From: Pseudomonas sp.
GTDB taxonomy: Bacteria > Pseudomonadota > Gammaproteobacteria > Pseudomonadales > Pseudomonadaceae
Direction: 5' to 3'
Length of the DNA: 10,844 nucleotides
Assembly: GCA_003525045.1 (NCBI GenBank)
Contig: DQGF01000358.1
Location: 2,263 to 13,106, forward strand
Shown: positions 6,328-10,844 of the stretch, one piece after another
Numbering within the stretch: the first letter of the stretch is position 1
Layout of the letters: each line of letters starts with the position of its first letter
Position numbers and translations under genes: made by a program
Notes under the pieces: generated by a model
Database searches by the model: none
Told to the model about the DNA's origin: nothing
What the model saw: only the letters and a program-made list of their open reading frames with translations

Positions 6328-7458
6328 TTACAACCAGAGGTTCAGCAAACGCGCACCACGGGCATTACCGTCGGCGAAATGCTGGCCGTTGCTGCTGAGA
6401 AAGCTCTGCCCGGCGCTGCCTTGATCCCAGAACTGACCGCGCAGGAATACGCTCATGCCGGCAATCGCCTGGCTGCTGGGGGGTTGGGCGGTCAGTGTCA
6501 GGTGGTGCCAGGCCTGGCCTTCGCTGAGTTCCCCGGCCTTGAGGCTGACGGAGCCGGGCGTCGACAAGCCCTTGTAGCCGCGCCACGGTTTATCCCAGGT
6601 GCCGTGCCCGGTAATGAAGGCCGGCACCGCGACGAACTTCGCGCCCTGAACGTCGAGCTTGCGGTAGTTGTCCGGGTACCAGCTGTCGCTGCCGATCAGC
6701 ACTCCCAGGCGTCCGGCCGGGGTATCGACGACGCTGAGCGTATGCTCGCCATTGGCCGCGATAACGTCATGTTCATCGAACACTGGGTGCATCTGGCGCT
6801 GGGGCTGGCCAATCGGCAGACCGTCACGGCCGAACACCACACTGCTGTTATACAGCGCACCGCCGCCGATTTTCAGGCTGCCGTCGATGATGCTGGGCTC
6901 GGGCAACACAATGGAGCCCGCCACCAGGGTCACGTGGAATTCTTTTGCCAGCCCACCGAACAGTGCCTGGTAGTCCTTGGCCATGCCTTTGGCTTTCATG
7001 CGCAGGTGAGCGTCGTCCAGGCGACTGTCACCCCTGGCACCGATCAGCGCACGGACGAACTGCAACGGATTGCTCGCCGCCAGCCAGTTCATGGCTTCCT
7101 TGAGGGTGGTGGCCTGGTACAGCTCATCTTTCTCGCCGCTGACCATCAGCCAGGTGCCGATATGTTCCGGCAGCACGACGATGGTTTTTTCATTCAGCAG
7201 GCCCTGGTCCCGGGCCTTCTGCAAATAGGCCGCGAGCTTGCGGTGCAAGCGCTCGGAGCTTTGGTAGTCGGTGGGAAACAATTCGGGCTGGATGCCCAGC
7301 AGGTTGCCGCGATCGGCAGGGGTGCCCTGATCGACGGCGAGGTCGATACGCAGGTCCGACAGGTAATGACCCACCGGACGATCCGCGGCCCACATGGCGT
7401 AGGTCGTAAGGGCGGCAATCAAGGCCATGGAGAGGGTCAAATACAAAAGTTTGCGCAT
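6328..7458 (-). CDS. Nitrilase-superfamily protein, exported or membrane-anchored, apparently lacking catalytic Lys and Cys
   Basis: The 376-residue product begins with a signal peptide or anchor (about residues 4-24, LLYLTLSMALIAALTTYAMWA), so the rest should face the periplasm. The body resembles carbon-nitrogen hydrolases, which hydrolyse nitriles or amides with a Glu-Lys-Cys triad. The first Glu is present as Glu98 in IVVLPEHIGTW. The Lys block, usually like Y-x-K-x-H, reads PQRQMHPV with Gln222 in the Lys position. The Cys block, usually like GVLICYD, reads GVLIGSDSWYPDNYR with Gly256 in place of Cys, while the surrounding GVLI and S-D-x-x-x-P remain. The fold therefore seems kept and the classic chemistry lost; Ser257 is a possible but speculative substitute. 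The ATG at 7458 lacks a ribosome binding site, and an in-frame ATG ten codons later is an alternative. It precedes the AraC gene by three bases in one operon. Confidence 0.75.
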   Translation of the reverse strand: MRKLLYLTLSMALIAALTTYAMWAADRPVGHYLSDLRIDLAVDQGTPADRGNLLGIQPELFPTDYQSSERLHRKLAAYLQKARDQGLLNEKTIVVLPEHIGTWLMVSGEKDELYQATTLKEAMNWLAASNPLQFVRALIGARGDSRLDDAHLRMKAKGMAKDYQALFGGLAKEFHVTLVAGSIVLPEPSIIDGSLKIGGGALYNSSVVFGRDGLPIGQPQRQMHPVFDEHDVIAANGEHTLSVVDTPAGRLGVLIGSDSWYPDNYRKLDVQGAKFVAVPAFITGHGTWDKPWRGYKGLSTPGSVSLKAGELSEGQAWHHLTLTAQPPSSQAIAGMSVFLRGQFWDQGSAGQSFLSSNGQHFADGNARGARLLNLWL

Positions 7459-7497
7459 GGGAAAACAGTCAACGGCCGTGTGCAGGGTTCGCTGACT

Positions 7498-7526
7498 AGG
7501 GTAGGGCCCATGCTGGCGCTTGCCAA
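7498..7526 (-). promoter_or_regulatory. Predicted sigma70 promoter of the nitrilase-like/AraC operon
   Basis: On the minus strand, TTGGCA (complement of 7521-7526) lies 17 bases from TACCCT (complement of 7498-7503), which gives 5/6 and 3/6 matches with ideal spacing. A start near 7491 would leave a leader of about 30 bases. Confidence 0.5.
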
Positions 7527-7555
7527 GGGGCGCTGCGCATTTGGATCAATAAGTT

Positions 7556-7569
7556 GTCACTTACGGTCA
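7556..7569. promoter_or_regulatory. Candidate AraC-type operator in the divergent region
   Basis: GTCA occurs at 7556-7559 and again at 7566-7569, exactly 10 bp (about one helical turn) apart, in the context TTGTCACTTACGGTCATTG. AraC-family proteins usually contact two same-orientation half-sites about one turn apart. The pair abuts the predicted -35 of fadH at 7570, the classic place for an activator, and lies about 30 bases behind the opposite promoter. No direct evidence links it to the adjacent regulator. Confidence 0.35.
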
Positions 7570-7598
7570 TTGAGCGGCCGGTGGAGTGCTCATAGTCT
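7570..7598 (+). promoter_or_regulatory. Weak predicted promoter of fadH
   Basis: TTGAGC (7570-7575) is separated by 17 bases from TAGTCT (7593-7598). Both hexamers are poor matches, as expected for a promoter needing an activator. The leader to the fadH start would be about 65 bases. Confidence 0.3.
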
Positions 7599-7647
7599 GT
7601 TGCACATGACAGAGGGGTGCCCAAGAGCGCCCACACTTTTTCCGTGA

Positions 7648-9708
<2,061 letters not shown>

Positions 9709-9732
9709 TTCGCAGGTCAAGTGTGCCAATGG

Positions 9733-9829
9733 CCTTCGCGAGCAAGCCCGCTCCCACATTTGATCAACGTAGTACACAGAATTTGTGTTCACTGAAGATC
9801 CACTGTGGGAGCGGGCTTGCTCGCGAAGG
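9733..9829. repeat. Inverted pair of REP elements (BIME-like) between fadH and the next gene
   Basis: A 26-base REP unit at 9733-9758 (CCTTCGCGAGCAAGCCCGCT...) is repeated in exact inverted orientation at 9804-9829. The 45-base spacer holds a smaller hairpin, ACACA/TGTGT (9774-9778/9784-9788), with AGT/ACT just outside. The GCGAGCAAGC...GGGAGC core is the common REP of P. fluorescens-type genomes. Together they could fold into one long hairpin or cruciform of about 97 bases, starting 25 bases after the fadH stop. It probably ends or stabilises the fadH message, and it fills nearly all of the 140-base gap. Confidence 0.9.
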
Positions 9830-9848
9830 CGGCCTCTGAGCGACTAGA

Positions 9849-10808
9849 ATGCTGGCTCTATCCGAGCACAATCAGGCGCCAATGCTTTCTCCTCCTGCCC
9901 ACTGGCTCCCCCACGCCCCAATCGAACACCTTAACCTCGACTGGCTAACCCAAGCCAACATCGAAATCGCCATCCTGCGCCTCGACCAAATCGACCCGCT
10001 GATCAGCGGCAACAAGTGGTTCAAACTCACCGAACACCTCAAAGCCGCCGACCTGGCCGGTGCCAAGGGCATCATCAGCCTCGGTGGGGCACACTCCAAT
10101 CACCTGCATGCCCTGGCGGCGGCCGGCAAACGCTTCGGTTTCCCCACTGTCGGTCTGCTACGCGGTCATCCGCAAGACACCCCCACGGTGAAGGACCTGC
10201 AGGCGTTTGGCATGCAGTTGCACTGGCTGGGTTATGGCGGTTATCGCGCGCGGCACGAACCGGGTTTCTGGCAGCCATGGCAGGCACAGTATCCCGATCT
10301 GCAACCGGTGCCGGAAGGTGGCGGCGGTTTGCCGGGAGCCAAGGGCTGCATGCAGCTGAAGAGCATGGTCAGGGAGCAACTGAACCGTCTGGGCTGGAGC
10401 GATTATGACGGCTGGTGGCTGGCCTGCGGCACCGGCACGACCCTGGCCGGCCTGGTGCTGGCCGAAGCGGGCGAGCATCCGGTGTACGGCGCATTGGCAG
10501 TGCCCGAGGATCATGGCGTGGCGCAGCAGGTCCAGAGCATTGTGCAGGAAGCGGGGTTGGTCGATACCGCCTATGAACTGTTGGACGCCAGTCGGGGTGG
10601 CTTTGCCAAGGTCGATCCGCTGTTACTCGAATTCATCGAGCGGACCGAACTGGCCAGTGGCATTCCCCTCGAACCGCTGTACACCGGCAAAGCGCTACTG
10701 GCACTCAAACAGCAAGTCGAAGCCGGAAGATTCGCAAAAGGCATGCGCCTGATCTTCATCCATACCGGCGGCTTGCAGGGCCGCCGGGGGATCAGTCCAC
10801 AGTTCTAA
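9849..10808 (+). CDS. PLP-dependent enzyme of the ACC deaminase/D-cysteine desulfhydrase family, likely a D-cysteine desulfhydrase
   Basis: This is a 319-residue fold-type II PLP protein (tryptophan synthase beta-like). Lys56 in SGNKWFKL is the expected PLP Schiff-base lysine, SLGGAHSNHLHA carries the Ser83-Asn84 pair, and ACGTGTT at 192-198 binds the cofactor phosphate. At the two positions known to separate ACC deaminase (Glu and Leu) from D-cysteine desulfhydrase (Ser and Thr in the tomato enzyme), this protein has Thr279 (LYTGK) and Thr306 (FIHTGG). This argues against ACC deaminase and for release of sulfide, ammonia and pyruvate from D-cysteine or a similar substrate; the exact substrate is unproven. 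The start is uncertain: ATG 9849 lacks a good ribosome binding site, while ATG 9882 (308 residues, AGG five bases upstream) removes an N-terminal piece that looks unconserved. No promoter is evident because the REP pair ends 19 bases upstream. Confidence 0.85.
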   Translation: MLALSEHNQAPMLSPPAHWLPHAPIEHLNLDWLTQANIEIAILRLDQIDPLISGNKWFKLTEHLKAADLAGAKGIISLGGAHSNHLHALAAAGKRFGFPTVGLLRGHPQDTPTVKDLQAFGMQLHWLGYGGYRARHEPGFWQPWQAQYPDLQPVPEGGGGLPGAKGCMQLKSMVREQLNRLGWSDYDGWWLACGTGTTLAGLVLAEAGEHPVYGALAVPEDHGVAQQVQSIVQEAGLVDTAYELLDASRGGFAKVDPLLLEFIERTELASGIPLEPLYTGKALLALKQQVEAGRFAKGMRLIFIHTGGLQGRRGISPQF

Positions 10809-10825
10809 AGTTCACATCGCATTTT

Positions 10826-10844
10826 TGTGGCGAGGGAGCTTGCT
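10826..10844. repeat. Start of a REP element cut by the window edge
   Basis: TGTGGCGAGGGAGCTTGCT, beginning 18 bases after the last stop codon, has the typical opening of a fluorescent Pseudomonas REP palindrome. Only the first arm and loop are inside the window. Confidence 0.65.

Noticed and set aside
5968..7647. A 559-codon open frame on the plus strand across the AraC and nitrilase-like genes
   Set aside because: It has no recognisable motif and spans two genes and their junction on the opposite strand, both of which have clear family signatures.

Overview
This window looks like a stretch of chromosome from a Pseudomonas, most probably of the P. fluorescens group. The basis is protein sequence and gene content (lon-hupB-ppiD, then a DUF2242-type lipoprotein and an AraC/nitrilase-like/fadH cluster), GC-rich coding sequence, and REP palindromes of the kind common in fluorescent pseudomonads. 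I see no insertion sequence, phage, CRISPR array or rRNA, and the genes are mostly core or conserved accessory genes.

Layout. Positions 1-1292 (+) are the C-terminal half of Lon protease, cut by the window edge. A consensus-like sigma70 promoter then leads into hupB (1441-1713, +, HU beta). The 234-base gap after hupB is not empty: it holds a tRNA-like element (about 1765-1845) that resembles tRNA-Asp at its ends and in its T loop but can no longer fold as a tRNA, followed by an intrinsic terminator (1854-1881). Next comes ppiD (1948-3819, +, membrane-anchored periplasmic folding factor) with a strong terminator and a REP-like inverted repeat. Then follow a lipoprotein with a DUF2242-like domain and a Pro/Ala-rich tail (4104-4940, +), and a very acidic 28-codon ORF (5194-5280, +) behind a leader that could form competing hairpins.

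On the minus strand, a nitrilase-superfamily protein (7458 to 6328) and an AraC-family regulator (6324 to 5284) form an operon with 3 bp between them. The nitrilase homologue is exported or membrane-anchored and appears to have lost the catalytic Lys and Cys. Divergent from it is fadH (7669-9708, +), 2,4-dienoyl-CoA reductase. The 210-base divergent region contains plausible back-to-back promoters and a 10-bp-spaced GTCA repeat that is a candidate AraC-type operator. A perfect inverted REP pair fills most of the gap before a PLP enzyme (9849-10808, +) of the ACC deaminase/D-cysteine desulfhydrase family, whose specificity residues point away from ACC deaminase. A further REP begins at the right edge.

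Functionally, the left part is protein quality control and nucleoid maintenance (Lon, HU, PpiD), the middle is envelope proteins of unknown role, and the right part is unsaturated fatty acid beta-oxidation with a linked regulator plus sulfur amino acid catabolism. The observations most worth a second look are the remodelled tRNA-like RNA behind hupB, the apparently dead nitrilase homologue, and the structured leader with its acidic mini-ORF.
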